Origin: Microbacterium sp. Root553
Lineage (GTDB): Bacteria; Actinomycetota; Actinomycetes; Actinomycetales; Microbacteriaceae
Direction of reading: 5' to 3'
Assembly (NCBI RefSeq): GCF_001426995.1
Contig: NZ_LMFY01000001.1
Span: 2,723,471-2,787,470, forward strand
Length of the DNA stretch: 64,000 bases
The stretch's first letter is position 1; every line of letters starts with the position of its first letter. This document shows positions 52,167-61,485 of the stretch, piece by piece. The notes below the pieces were generated by a model, which was given only the letters and a program-made list of their open reading frames with translations, had not been told where the DNA came from and did no database searches. The translations under genes and the position numbers were made by a program.

Positions 52167-52868
52167 TCAGGAGAAGAGCTGGCGAAGCGCGTCGGGATCG
52201 CCGGAGTCGACCGCCTTCTGGACCGCGTCAATCGTCTCCTGATCCAGGAACATGCCTTTGAGGGTGCCGTTCCACATCTCCCGCACGGCATCCACATCAC
52301 CGGCGTCGACCGCCCGGCCCGCGGACTCGATCGCCTGCTGATACGGAATCTGCAGGAACCCCTCAGACGCGTCATTCGGGCCATAGTAAGGAATCCAGGG
52401 ACTGTCGGGGTCGGGGGTGAGCCAGAGCACCTGCCCCGGCTGGATCACGCGTACGTGGTTCATCGAGCCCAGGGTGGGGTACGCGCAGAACCGTTCAGCG
52501 ATCACAGCCTCCACGTCGCCGGGCTCGACCGTATACGTCAACGGGGTGCCGTCCTCATCGACTGTCACCTCGCCCGCCGCGAAGTCGCGTGGCCCCAGGT
52601 CCCGGAGCGTCCCCTCTCGCGCCCAATACGGACCGCCGGTGCGGCTGATGACCTCGGACATGCCGGAGCAGGTTTTCGACTCGATCGATTCCGACTCGGT
52701 CGATTCCGGCGCCGGTGAAGCCTCGGTCACCGGCTCTGCGACGGCCGCGGGAGCGGATGGCGTGGGCGTCTGAGATGCGCTCGGTGGGGTGGCGGTGCAC
52801 CCGGCGAGCGCAGCAGCCGTCACGGCCAGTGCGACGAGTACAGGAGCGAGCTTGTGTGCGCCGGACAT
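52167..52868 (-). CDS. LysM-like lipoprotein
   Basis: A 233-residue lipoprotein with signal MSGAHKLAPVLVALAV... and lipobox ALAGC. A Thr/Pro/Ser linker leads to a LysM-like region, YTVEPGDVEAVIAERFC ... IQPGQVLWLTPD, expected to bind peptidoglycan. The C-terminus is acidic and helical. CAGTAT (52875-52880) ends six bases before ATG 52868. It resembles secreted wall-binding proteins; partner unknown. Confidence 0.8.
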   Translation of the reverse strand: MSGAHKLAPVLVALAVTAAALAGCTATPPSASQTPTPSAPAAVAEPVTEASPAPESTESESIESKTCSGMSEVISRTGGPYWAREGTLRDLGPRDFAAGEVTVDEDGTPLTYTVEPGDVEAVIAERFCAYPTLGSMNHVRVIQPGQVLWLTPDPDSPWIPYYGPNDASEGFLQIPYQQAIESAGRAVDAGDVDAVREMWNGTLKGMFLDQETIDAVQKAVDSGDPDALRQLFS

Positions 52869-52964
52869 GACGTCATACTGGCAGACGGAGTTGACCTTCT
52901 CCACGTCCACTTCGGCGCCGCGCGAATCTTGGAGAGTGAGAGCCGTCGTCGTTACGCTGGATCC

Positions 52965-53588
52965 ATGAGCAGGCGGACTCGACAACGGACCTGGATCCTC
53001 GCGGGCGTGGGTCTCATCGCCTGCGGCGTCGTCGGCGTCCTTCCCCCCGGCGGGCGCGTCGGATCGGGCCCTATTCTGCTGGTTACGGATGTGCTCTTCG
53101 CCGCATCCGTGTTGCTGTTCGCGGTGGGACTATCACGTGAGGCCAGCGTCGTATCCCGCCGCCCCTTGGGGGTGGCGGCGTTGGCGATCGTCGCGATCTG
53201 GCCCCTGCTCTCTTCCGTGATCACCCGGGCGATGGGCCCCGGCGTCTCGCCGGACGACGGCGCGTGGACCACCTACGGTTACATCGCTTTGTTCATCCCC
53301 ACGGCCGCGGGGCTGGTCGCCGCGATGCAGATCGCGCGAAGCGATACCGTCCCTTCTCCCTGGCGTTGGGCGCCAGCATGGGTTCTGGGCATGCAGGCCC
53401 TCGTCTGGGCCGTATCTCAGGCGGTCCTCGTCACGGCTCGTCCGGAGAACGTTCAATCGTTCGCGGACCCCTTTCACATGTTCGGCACGCTCACATCGCT
53501 CGCCGCAACATTGGGCCTCGGCATCCTCACCCTCATCCTCGCGGCTCGATCGCGACCTGAGAGCGTCCAGGTGTATCGCTCTCCCTGA
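52965..53588 (+). CDS. Hypothetical multi-pass membrane protein
   Basis: A 207-residue protein with about six hydrophobic segments and a basic N-terminus (MSRRTRQRTW). Proline-rich loop GVLPPGGRVGSG; the end is ARSRPESVQVYRSP. No family recognised. TACGCT (52953-52958) lies six bases before ATG 52965. It diverges from the LysM gene, 96 bases apart. Confidence 0.75.
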   Translation: MSRRTRQRTWILAGVGLIACGVVGVLPPGGRVGSGPILLVTDVLFAASVLLFAVGLSREASVVSRRPLGVAALAIVAIWPLLSSVITRAMGPGVSPDDGAWTTYGYIALFIPTAAGLVAAMQIARSDTVPSPWRWAPAWVLGMQALVWAVSQAVLVTARPENVQSFADPFHMFGTLTSLAATLGLGILTLILAARSRPESVQVYRSP

Positions 53589-53686
53589 CGGCGCCGACGC
53601 ACGCGCTGAGCATCATCGCCGGGAGCATCACCAGACGCTATCGATGACCGCGAGACGGCGACGTCAGCGATGCTCGAGGCAAACAT

Positions 53687-54031
53687 CTACGGGATACCTA
53701 CCGGCGGCGCACCTTCAGCCTTCTGACCGGCGCACTCGCTGGTTGTGCAGGCCCACCGCGATGATCGCTGCCACCGGTCCGACAAGGCTGCCACCGGTCC
53801 GACAAGAATGACCATCACAGCCCAGAGCACACCCCCGGTACTCATGAGTCCCGCTCCGAGGACGATCAGACCTGCACCTGCCGCACGCATCGCGACGGAT
53901 CCGCGCGGGATCGTCTTCGTGCGTCCCCCCATCGGGATCCGATCCGCTGCGTTCGCTCGCAGAGTCCTGCCCAGAGCGACATGGAAGAGAACGATTCCGA
54001 GGACAGCGGCGACCACACCTGCGACGAACAT
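53687..54031 (-). CDS. Small membrane protein with an altered C-terminus
   Basis: A 114-residue protein with three hydrophobic segments (AGVVAAVLGIVLFHVAL, AMRAAGAGLIVLGAGL, VLWAVMVILVGPVA). TAGCGT (54039-54044) lies seven bases before ATG 54031. A perfect 20-bp tandem duplication at 53767-53806 shifts the frame near the end, so the tail reads LSDRWQRSSRWACTT... Without the second copy it would end AIIAVGLHNQRVRRSEG. No family recognised. Confidence 0.6.
   Translation of the reverse strand: MFVAGVVAAVLGIVLFHVALGRTLRANAADRIPMGGRTKTIPRGSVAMRAAGAGLIVLGAGLMSTGGVLWAVMVILVGPVAALSDRWQRSSRWACTTSECAGQKAEGAPPVGIP
53767..53806. repeat. Perfect 20-bp tandem duplication inside a gene
   Basis: GCTGCCACCGGTCCGACAAG occurs twice without a gap. 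Because 20 is not a multiple of three, the duplication changes the reading frame of the small membrane protein. Confidence 0.95.
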
Positions 54032-54080
54032 GCCATCGACGCTACCAAGCACGCCCGGGACGTGCTCACCTCGGCGGCTG

Positions 54081-54560
54081 CTACAGCTCAGTCGAAGATC
54101 CCGACGACGCCCACGCCCGCTGAAGTGCGGCGAGTGCAGTATCGAACGCATCCGGAGGGAGGTACGTCGGGCCGTCTGCGATGTTCACATTGCGGAGAGG
54201 ATCATCCGTCGCGTGCTGAGGGAGCAGGTGACAGTGCAGGTGTGGCATCCGGTGGCCCATGACGAGGTAGTCGATCTTCTTCGATCGGAACACCTCGTCG
54301 ATGGCGCGCCCCGCGCGCTGCACGTCCGCCCAGAAGGCGGACAGGTGCGTCGGAGACAGTTCCGTCATGTTCACGACGTGTTCCCGCAGGATCACCAGGC
54401 AGTATCCGGCGTGATGCTGATTGCGAGCGAGCCGCACATGACTGGTTCCCGTGGTGACGACGAGGGCGCTGTGATCGTTCGCCGGCAGGTGCGCGTCACC
54501 GCACATACCGCACTGCTCCGCCGCTGCCAGCGCCGCCCATTCGTCTTCCGACCACCACAT
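54081..54560 (-). CDS. HIT-domain protein
   Basis: A 159-residue histidine-triad-like protein. The zinc-like pair CGMCGDAH near residue 17 precedes the HIT core HAGYCLVILREHVVNMTEL and the triad MPHLHCHLLPQ (HxHxH). It probably hydrolyses nucleotide conjugates. ATG 54560 follows TACGGT (54568-54573) by seven bases. A longer frame to 55016 is not coding. Confidence 0.85.
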   Translation of the reverse strand: MWWSEDEWAALAAAEQCGMCGDAHLPANDHSALVVTTGTSHVRLARNQHHAGYCLVILREHVVNMTELSPTHLSAFWADVQRAGRAIDEVFRSKKIDYLVMGHRMPHLHCHLLPQHATDDPLRNVNIADGPTYLPPDAFDTALAALQRAWASSGSSTEL

Positions 54561-54639
54561 GGCTCCCACCGTAAGCGATCGCCTTCGGCTGGCAGACGAG
54601 ACTCGGCAAATGCTCGGGGGTTCGCCGTAGGCTTCGCAC

Positions 54640-55683
54640 GTGACGCCGATCTCTGACAACCCCCAGCGACGGCAGGTCAGGATCGCCGGCGGCTTGTTCG
54701 CAGGCGCAACGGCGATCGTCATCGCGGTCATCACCGTCGATCGACTCTCCGCAGGCGCTGCATCCGTGCTCCTCGGTCCCCTCGACGACCAGACCATCCT
54801 CAGCGCGTCGATGCTGGTCGCCTCTCTTGCTCTTGTGGCGGGCCTATGGAACGTGTCACCGCCGACCTGGATGCTGCCGTTCAAGATACTCGGGCTCCTC
54901 GGGGCGGTGGTCGCCGTCCTCGGAGCGGGAGCCTTCACGCTCTTCAGTATCGATGTCTCCCGCACGACGCTGATCGAGGGCGGATGCGACACCGGATACG
55001 TCGTCGTCGAACGCACGCTGCTGTTCGGGTCGAAGGGGACGGTCTACCAGCAGGAGGGTCTGTTCATCGCCTCACCGATGGGCCGCACCTCGGCGGACGA
55101 CGCCCATGAGCCGTTCGCCGAGGGCGACTACACCGTCACGACGACGGACGGCACCCTGACCATCGAATACGGCGTGGATCGCGGAGGCCCCACCGCCACG
55201 CTCTCGCTCCCCGCGATCGTAGATCGCGTGCCGAGCTGCGGGTATGCGCCCACCGGCCTGGACACTCGGCCGGGGTCCACGGAGCCGACGACCCCGACCG
55301 AGGTTCTCACCCCGACGTCTGTGGACGCGGCGATCGATCAGCTTCTCGACGACTCGCTCGCCGCCACGGCAGGGACACCCGTCGATGCGTCAGGTACCGC
55401 GATCGACGCGTCGACAGCGGAGCGCAGTCTCGTTCCCTGTGTCGATGGATCAGGCGTGCAGCATCACGTTGATCTCCAGTTCCGCACGGATGACAACGCG
55501 ACGTCGGTCGCTCAGATCCTCGGCGTCTGGGACGGCGCGGGGTATGAGCCGGACAGAGCGATGCAGGAGGACATCCGATACAGCGAGACGGGCCCGGTCG
55601 CACGCCTGACCATGCGGGATACGACGAGCATCGACGGGTTCGTGCGCATGACGATCACCTCGGCGTGTGTGCCTGCGCAGTAG
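54640..55683 (+). CDS. Hypothetical protein with an N-terminal membrane domain
   Basis: A 347-residue protein with three or four N-terminal helices (ATAIVIAVITVD, ASMLVASLALVAGLW, ILGLLGAVVAVLGAGAF). A soluble extracellular-looking part follows, with Thr/Pro-rich linker (STEPTTPTEVLTPTS) and several paired Cys residues. No family known. TAGGCT (54628-54633) is six bases before GTG 54640. Confidence 0.65.
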   Translation: MTPISDNPQRRQVRIAGGLFAGATAIVIAVITVDRLSAGAASVLLGPLDDQTILSASMLVASLALVAGLWNVSPPTWMLPFKILGLLGAVVAVLGAGAFTLFSIDVSRTTLIEGGCDTGYVVVERTLLFGSKGTVYQQEGLFIASPMGRTSADDAHEPFAEGDYTVTTTDGTLTIEYGVDRGGPTATLSLPAIVDRVPSCGYAPTGLDTRPGSTEPTTPTEVLTPTSVDAAIDQLLDDSLAATAGTPVDASGTAIDASTAERSLVPCVDGSGVQHHVDLQFRTDDNATSVAQILGVWDGAGYEPDRAMQEDIRYSETGPVARLTMRDTTSIDGFVRMTITSACVPAQ

Positions 55684-55740
55684 GCCTGCCGCTGCACTTC
55701 CTGACCGCCGACGACGATCGATCACTCTGGTGCAGCGACC

Positions 55741-57108
55741 TCACTCCCCCGCATCCGTCGTGGCGCCGAGCTCGAACGGGTGAGTGAGTCGCCACCACTC
55801 GGTGGGTGGGTCGATGCGGCCCTTGATCACCACGGGAGCGGTGACGGTGTTCGGTCCGGCTGTCCAGGTGATGGTCCCCACGACCTCTCCGTCGCGGTAC
55901 GTGACGGGGCGACCGATATCGGTCGTCATCTCGATGGGCGTGTCCGACCAGGTGAGGATCGACGCGCCCTCGCCCAGGACGAGCGTTGCGGTCGACCCCC
56001 AGGGAGTCGACAGGGATCCCACCTCCTGGCCCTCCTCCGCGACGAACACGTCGTGAAAGCCGGAGCGGATGCCGTCGAGCGCCGCGATCACAGCGGCGTT
56101 CAGCGAGGCTCGTGACAACTCCCCCAGGATGACGCCGGTGACCTCGAGCGGATCGACCGCGCCGACATCCAGGGTCGCCGTGTAGAGCAGGTTGTGCCTG
56201 CCCTCGCCGAGGTTCCCCGTCTTCAGCCCCGTGATTCCGGCGGTGCCGAGGAGGGCGTTGGTGTTGACGAGCTGACCGCCGCCGGGGACCGAGACCGACG
56301 GTTTCGCGACGATCCGCGCGATCACCGGATGTGCCGCGGCGATCTTCGCGATGGACAGCAGGTCGGCAGGAGTGCTCGTGTTGCTCGGACTGATGCCCGT
56401 GGGTTCCGTGACCGTCGTCCCGGTGAGCCCGTGGGTCGCGAGCCAGTCTCGGGTGGCGCCGAGGAACGCGGCCTGGGATCCGAAGATCCGTGATGACAGT
56501 GCCTCGGCGTAGTTGCTCGCGGAGGGCACGAGCATAACGGCCAGGGCGTCGTGCAGCGACATCGACGTACCCGTCGGCATGGGGGCGATCGTCGCGCCCT
56601 GCACGTAGTACGCGTCGTAGAGGTCGTGGTCGGCCTTGTCGAACGTGATGGTCGGCCCCGGATCGTACGCATCGGCGAGCGGCACCTTCTCGAGGATGAC
56701 GAGAGCGGTGATGAGCTTGGTGATGCTCGCGATCGGAAGCGGCTCCCCCGTCCCCGTCGCCGCCCAGGTCCCGCTCGCCGTCTCGCCGAGATAGGCGTCA
56801 GCGCCGGCGACGCTGATCGCCGACGCGGCAGCGGTCGATGTGACGGGAGCGACCGGATCACTGACGGGAATTGGGGGGAATCGGGTCGACACCGCGGTGG
56901 CACCCACCGGCGCCGTGAGCGCCCACCCGACGTAACCGCCGGTGACAGCCAGCAACAGCACCAGGCAGACGGCGGTGACGATGAGCCCTCGCCGGCGGCG
57001 TCCCCGGCGAACGCCGGGATCGATCGGATCCCCGGCGAACTCCTGCTCGTGCGTCATCAGGTCCGCGAAGTCGGACAGATCATCCACCGGCTGATCACGT
57101 GCCGTCAT
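55741..57108 (-). CDS. D-alanyl-D-alanine carboxypeptidase (peptidase S11)
   Basis: A penicillin-binding-protein-type carboxypeptidase of 455 residues. One N-terminal transmembrane anchor (LIVTAVCLVLLLAVTGG) precedes the serine-peptidase domain with SxxK ASITK, SxN PSASN and KTG LKTGN. It trims pentapeptide stems of peptidoglycan. ATG 57108 is chosen because GAGGGG lies before it. The family is usually a secreted protein, but here the anchor is not cleaved, as it has no signal-peptidase site. Confidence 0.9.
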   Translation of the reverse strand: MTARDQPVDDLSDFADLMTHEQEFAGDPIDPGVRRGRRRRGLIVTAVCLVLLLAVTGGYVGWALTAPVGATAVSTRFPPIPVSDPVAPVTSTAAASAISVAGADAYLGETASGTWAATGTGEPLPIASITKLITALVILEKVPLADAYDPGPTITFDKADHDLYDAYYVQGATIAPMPTGTSMSLHDALAVMLVPSASNYAEALSSRIFGSQAAFLGATRDWLATHGLTGTTVTEPTGISPSNTSTPADLLSIAKIAAAHPVIARIVAKPSVSVPGGGQLVNTNALLGTAGITGLKTGNLGEGRHNLLYTATLDVGAVDPLEVTGVILGELSRASLNAAVIAALDGIRSGFHDVFVAEEGQEVGSLSTPWGSTATLVLGEGASILTWSDTPIEMTTDIGRPVTYRDGEVVGTITWTAGPNTVTAPVVIKGRIDPPTEWWRLTHPFELGATTDAGE

Positions 57109-57325
57109 AGAGAGCCCCTCATCGCGCCCCACCTGTCGCTCGCAATCGTCCGAAAAGGCCATCATCGCGCATCCGCGCGGCCTCCGGTATCGGCCATTCG
57201 GGGGACAAAGCCCGACGCGCGGCGGGCGATGACGGGTGACGACGATGCCGTCACGCCCATCCCCTACTCTGGTGGCTATCGCGAAACCCGGCCGCACGGC
57301 GGGTTGCGAACCGAGGAGGAACACG

Positions 57326-57541
57326 ATGGGCATCGCATTCCCGTCCGGCTCGATCTCTGTCACGACCACGACAGGCGACACCGTCATCCTGCGCATCTGC
57401 GACCTGTGCGGTGCGACCGTCATCGACGCGGAAGACACCGATCTCGCATTCCACAAGCGCTGGCACCGGATGACAGGTTCCGGCAACTGGGTCGACCCCG
57501 CGACGGGCACCGTCCACGGTCCCGGCAGCCTTCCTCGCTAA
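57326..57541 (+). CDS. Small C2H2-like zinc-finger protein
   Basis: A 71-residue protein (MGIAFPSGSISVTTTTGDTV) containing CDLCGATVIDAEDTDLAF followed by HKRWH, a C-x2-C-x14-H-x3-H zinc-finger pattern. A GAGGAGG ribosome site precedes ATG 57326. Function unknown; such small Cys/His proteins are common in actinobacteria and may bind nucleic acid or protein. The frame upstream to 57236 has no ribosome site. Confidence 0.75.
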   Translation: MGIAFPSGSISVTTTTGDTVILRICDLCGATVIDAEDTDLAFHKRWHRMTGSGNWVDPATGTVHGPGSLPR

Positions 57542-57719
57542 ACACCATCAGACGCCCGCAACCGCTCTGTCGCCTCGACGCAGGAGTTGCCGATGGCTCA
57601 CGGCGTTCTGACCTGAGAATGGCGCGTCGACGCACGTCTGACGGACAAGATCGCGGCGAAATCCGCCAGAGGTCGACCGCAGGCACTCGCGCCGCCTGCT
57701 CGGGTGCCATGATCAGGAA

Positions 57720-58091
57720 ATGCTCCGATCCGAAGAACTCGATCTCGCCGTGGACGTCTACTTCCGCGGCATCTACAACTGCGATGTCACGCTTCTCGAC
57801 CAGGTGTTCCACCCCGCGAGTTCGCTGTTCGATGTCGATGAGGGTGTGGTGACGGTCGATCCGTATCCCGCCTGGCGGCACATCGTCGAGAACCGGGCAT
57901 CTCCGGCGTCGATCGGCCAAGCGCGCGAGGAGGAGGTGCTCTCGATCGACTGGCTCTCGGATGCCGCAGCAGTCGTGCACGTGCGACTGCGGGTGATCGA
58001 CAGCATCTTCGTGGATCAGCTCTCTTTCGTCGATGGACCGCACGGGTGGCAGATCGTCGCGAAGGTGTGGCACCTGGAATCCACCCTCTAG
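57720..58091 (+). CDS. NTF2-like (SnoaL/lumazine-binding) protein
   Basis: A 123-residue NTF2-fold protein with the typical cone layout: LAVDVYFRGIYNCDVTLLDQVFHP, then TVDPYPAWRHIVENR, and VHVRLRVIDSIFVDQLSFV. It is a single domain with no catalytic motif clearly visible. CATGAT (57708-57713) ends six bases before ATG 57720. It is convergent with comEA, separated by 63 bases. Confidence 0.82.
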   Translation: MLRSEELDLAVDVYFRGIYNCDVTLLDQVFHPASSLFDVDEGVVTVDPYPAWRHIVENRASPASIGQAREEEVLSIDWLSDAAAVVHVRLRVIDSIFVDQLSFVDGPHGWQIVAKVWHLESTL

Positions 58092-58154
58092 GCCCCCGCC
58101 GCCCGCCGTCCTCTCGCCACCTCCGTCGCCGAGCGGTCGGCGGCGGTTCGCGCA

Positions 58155-58754
58155 TCACACCCTCACCCCGTCTCGAATGCCCGCGAGGAGCTTCTCGCCG
58201 ATGCCGGGGACGGCGAGCAGGTCGTCGACGGACTGGAATCGGCCGTTGTCCTCCCGCCAGGCGATGATCCGTTCGGCCAGCGCGGGGCCGATCCGCGGCA
58301 GGGTCTCCAACGCGGCCTGATCGGCAGCGTTCAGATCGACGAGACCGTCATCGGGGCTGGTCGCGCCCGGCTCAGCCCCCGTCGCGCCGATGGCCGGAAC
58401 GACGATCTGCTCCCCGTCGGAGAGCACCCTGGCGAGATTCACCGCCGCCAGGTCGGCGGCGTCGGTCGTTCCTCCTGCCGCGGCGATCGCGTCGACGAGA
58501 CGCGAATCGACATCGAGCACGTAGAGTCCGGGAACCTCCACGGCGCCGAGCACATGGACGTACAGCTCGCCCGAGGAACCGGCGTCGATCGCGGCATCCG
58601 TCGCCAGCGGCACCGATTCGGTCGGAGGCGCCTGCCCGCGCATCAGCCCGAGCCCCACCGCGACGGAGAGCACGACGAGCGCGACGACGATCGCGGCGCC
58701 CACACTCAGGCGCAGCGCCCGAGGATGAGGCATCGCGGCGGGCGGATCTGACAT
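58155..58754 (-). CDS. comEA: DNA-binding competence protein ComEA
   Basis: A 199-residue protein with one N-terminal membrane anchor. A SLBB/Soluble-Ligand-Binding-like segment, ELYVHVLGAVEVPGLYVLD, precedes two helix-hairpin-helix units: NAADQAALETLPRIGPALA and VDDLLAVPGIGEKLL. It binds incoming DNA outside the membrane. TAGCGT (58761-58766) lies six bases before the ATG. It has its own promoter and is cut off from comEC by 14.4 kb. Confidence 0.93.
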   Translation of the reverse strand: MSDPPAAMPHPRALRLSVGAAIVVALVVLSVAVGLGLMRGQAPPTESVPLATDAAIDAGSSGELYVHVLGAVEVPGLYVLDVDSRLVDAIAAAGGTTDAADLAAVNLARVLSDGEQIVVPAIGATGAEPGATSPDDGLVDLNAADQAALETLPRIGPALAERIIAWREDNGRFQSVDDLLAVPGIGEKLLAGIRDGVRV

Positions 58755-58875
58755 CCCGCAACGCTAGGGGCGCGGGCGGCCGCCCCTGACGCATCCGGCC
58801 GCTCTGCGTGAGGAACACACGGAGAGCGGCCGGATGTGCAGAACGAGAGTCCGAAAGAGGATGTCCCCCGGCGGG

Positions 58876-61467
58876 TCAGCCCTTGACGACGATGCTGACG
58901 ATCTTCGGCGCACGGACGACGACCTTGACGATCTCGCGATCGCCGATCGAGCGGATGACGCGCTCGTCCGCACGGGCGAGCGCTTCGAGGTCCGCCTCTC
59001 CGATGCGGGCCGGCACCTCGAGCTGGGCACGCACCTTGCCACCCACCTGCACGACCGCCGTCACCGTGTCCTCGACGAGAAGCGCGGGGTCGGCGGAGCG
59101 CCAGGTGACGAGACCGACCGAGGGCTCATGTCCGAGGATCTCCCACATCTCCTCCGCCGTGTGCGGGGCGATGAGGTCGAGCATCACGGCGAGGGTCTCT
59201 GCCGCTTCGCGGACCGCCGGATCGTCCGCGCCTGCCGCACCGTCGATGGTCTTGCGGGTGATGTTCGCGAGCTCCATCAGACGCGCGACGAGCACGTTGA
59301 ACTTGGTCTGCTCGACCAGCGACGGAGCTTCGGAGAGCAGCTTGTGCGTGGCGCGTCGCAGGGCGGCGTCGCCGCCGGCGAAGACCACGTCGACCGGGCT
59401 CGAGACCTCGTTGGCGATGCGCAGCGCGCGTGCCAGGAACTTCTGTGCACCCGTGGTCGAGACGTCGGCCCAGTCCTTATCGTCCTCCACGGGGCCTGCG
59501 AACGCGAGACCCACACGCAGCGCATCGGCGCCGTACGCGTCGAGCTCCTCCTCGAACAGCACCAGGTTGCCCTTGCTCTTCGACATCTTCGCGCCGTCGA
59601 GCAGGACCATGCCCTGGTTGATGAGGTTCGAGAACGGCTCCGTGAAGTCGATCAGGCCCATGTCGAACAGCACCTTGGTGATGAAGCGCGCGTAGAGCAG
59701 GTGCAGGATGGCGTGCTCGACACCGCCGATGTAGGAGTCGACCGGCGACCAGCGTGCCGCCTGCTTCGGGTCGAACGCGACGGTCTCGCTGTGGGGCGAG
59801 AGGAAGCGCAGGAAGTACCACGAGCTGTCCACGAACGTGTCCATGGTGTCGGGATCGCGCAGCACGGGATCTCCGCTCTCGGCGTCGACCGTGCGCACCC
59901 AGCTCTCCGCCGCACCCAGCGGCGACGATCCCTTCGGCTTCAGGTCGAGACCCTCCACGCTGGGCAGCTTCACCGGGAGCTGGTCCTCGGGGACCGGGAT
60001 GATCCGGCCGTCCTCGGCGTGCAGCATCGGGATGGGCGTGCCCCAGAAACGCTGACGCGAGATCAGCCAGTCGCGCAGACGGTAGTTCTTCGCTGCACGA
60101 CCCGTGCCGGTGGACTCGAGCTGCTCGATCGCGCGGGCGATCGCGTTGCGCTTCGAGAGGCCGTTGAGCGCGCCGGAGTTGATCATCCGACCCTCGCCCG
60201 TGAGGGCGATGCCGGTGGATGCCGGGTTCTGCTCGTCGAGCGCCGCGCCGGTGTCGATCGGCACGCCCTCGTCGTCGACCTCGATGACCGGCATCGCACC
60301 GGTGATGGGGGCCGTGGTGTCCACGACGACCTTGACGGGCAGATCGAAGGCGCGGGCGAAGTCGAGGTCGCGCTGATCGTGAGCAGGCACGGCCATCACC
60401 GCGCCGTGGCCGTAGTCGGCCAGCACGTAGTCGGCCGCCCAGACCGGCAGCTTCTCGCCGTTGACCGGGTTGATGGCGTAGCGCTCCAGGAACACGCCGG
60501 TCTTGGGGCGATCGGTCGCCTGCCGGTCGACGTCGGTGGTCTTCTGCACGTCGGCGAGGTACTTCTGGAAGCGGGCGCGCACCTCGTCGGGCGCATCGGC
60601 CGCGATCTCGCTCGCCAGATCGGAGTCGGGGGCGACCACGAAGAACGTCGCTCCGTGCAGCGTGTCGGGGCGCGTGGAGAACACGGTGACGGGCTCGTCG
60701 CGTCCCTCGATGCGGAAGTCGACGTCAGCGCCGATGGAGCGCCCGATCCAGTTGCGCTGCATCTGCAGCACCTTGTGCGGCCAGAACCCCTCGAGCTGGT
60801 TCAGGTCGTCGAGCAGTCGGTCGGCGTAATCGGTGATCTTGAAGTACCACTGCGTCAGCTTCTTCTTCACGACCTCCGCACCGCAGCGATCGCAGCGCCC
60901 GTCGACGACCTGCTCGTTCGCCAGCACGGTCTGGTCGTTCGGGCACCAGTTCACGGCGCTCTTCTTGCGGTAGGCGAGGCCGCGCTCGTGCAGCTTCAGG
61001 AACAGCCACTGGTTCCAGCGGTAGTACTCGGGATCCGAGGTGTGCAGCACGCGGGACCAGTCGAACGAGACACCGTAGTTCCGGAACGCCTGCTTCTGCT
61101 GGGCGATGTTCTGGTACGTCCACTCGCGCGGGTCCGCCCCCTGGCGGATCGCCGCGTTCTCGGCAGGCAGACCGAAGGAGTCCCACCCGATGGGGTTGAG
61201 GACGTTGTGCCCGCGGTGACGCCAGAACCGGGCCACGATGTCGGAGTACAGGTAGTTCTCCGCGTGCCCCATGTGCAGGTCGCCGGACGGGTACGGGAAC
61301 ATCGCCAGCACGTAGCGGCGTGGCCGCGTGTCGTCGTCGCCGCCGGTGAGGAACGTCTCGTTCTCCGCCCAGTACTTCTGCCACTTGGCCTGGATAGCGT
61401 GCGCCGAGGAGGTCTCCTCGTCGACGGGAGAGGTGGACAGGTTCTCAGACAACGAACGCACGACCAA
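58876..61467 (-). CDS. leuS: Leucyl-tRNA synthetase
   Basis: Charges tRNA-Leu. 863 residues, class I. The HIGH motif is [13 protein letters not shown], and KMSKS appears as [10 protein letters not shown]. The editing domain has [11 protein letters not shown] and [15 protein letters not shown]. The start is uncertain: TTG 61467 or GTG 61461, neither with a clear ribosome site. It follows pabB by 18 bases, so translation may depend on upstream transcription. A zinc-like pair [10 protein letters not shown] ... GRCDRCGAE is present. Confidence 0.95.
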   Translation of the reverse strand: MVVRSLSENLSTSPVDEETSSAHAIQAKWQKYWAENETFLTGGDDDTRPRRYVLAMFPYPSGDLHMGHAENYLYSDIVARFWRHRGHNVLNPIGWDSFGLPAENAAIRQGADPREWTYQNIAQQKQAFRNYGVSFDWSRVLHTSDPEYYRWNQWLFLKLHERGLAYRKKSAVNWCPNDQTVLANEQVVDGRCDRCGAEVVKKKLTQWYFKITDYADRLLDDLNQLEGFWPHKVLQMQRNWIGRSIGADVDFRIEGRDEPVTVFSTRPDTLHGATFFVVAPDSDLASEIAADAPDEVRARFQKYLADVQKTTDVDRQATDRPKTGVFLERYAINPVNGEKLPVWAADYVLADYGHGAVMAVPAHDQRDLDFARAFDLPVKVVVDTTAPITGAMPVIEVDDEGVPIDTGAALDEQNPASTGIALTGEGRMINSGALNGLSKRNAIARAIEQLESTGTGRAAKNYRLRDWLISRQRFWGTPIPMLHAEDGRIIPVPEDQLPVKLPSVEGLDLKPKGSSPLGAAESWVRTVDAESGDPVLRDPDTMDTFVDSSWYFLRFLSPHSETVAFDPKQAARWSPVDSYIGGVEHAILHLLYARFITKVLFDMGLIDFTEPFSNLINQGMVLLDGAKMSKSKGNLVLFEEELDAYGADALRVGLAFAGPVEDDKDWADVSTTGAQKFLARALRIANEVSSPVDVVFAGGDAALRRATHKLLSEAPSLVEQTKFNVLVARLMELANITRKTIDGAAGADDPAVREAAETLAVMLDLIAPHTAEEMWEILGHEPSVGLVTWRSADPALLVEDTVTAVVQVGGKVRAQLEVPARIGEADLEALARADERVIRSIGDREIVKVVVRAPKIVSIVVKG

Positions 61468-61485
61468 TCTGATGGGAAAAGGGGA

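Noticed and set aside
43756..58154. An integrative mobile element with att sites
   Set aside because: No recombinase and no flanking direct repeats next to comEC or comEA were seen, so a defined mobile element is not supported.
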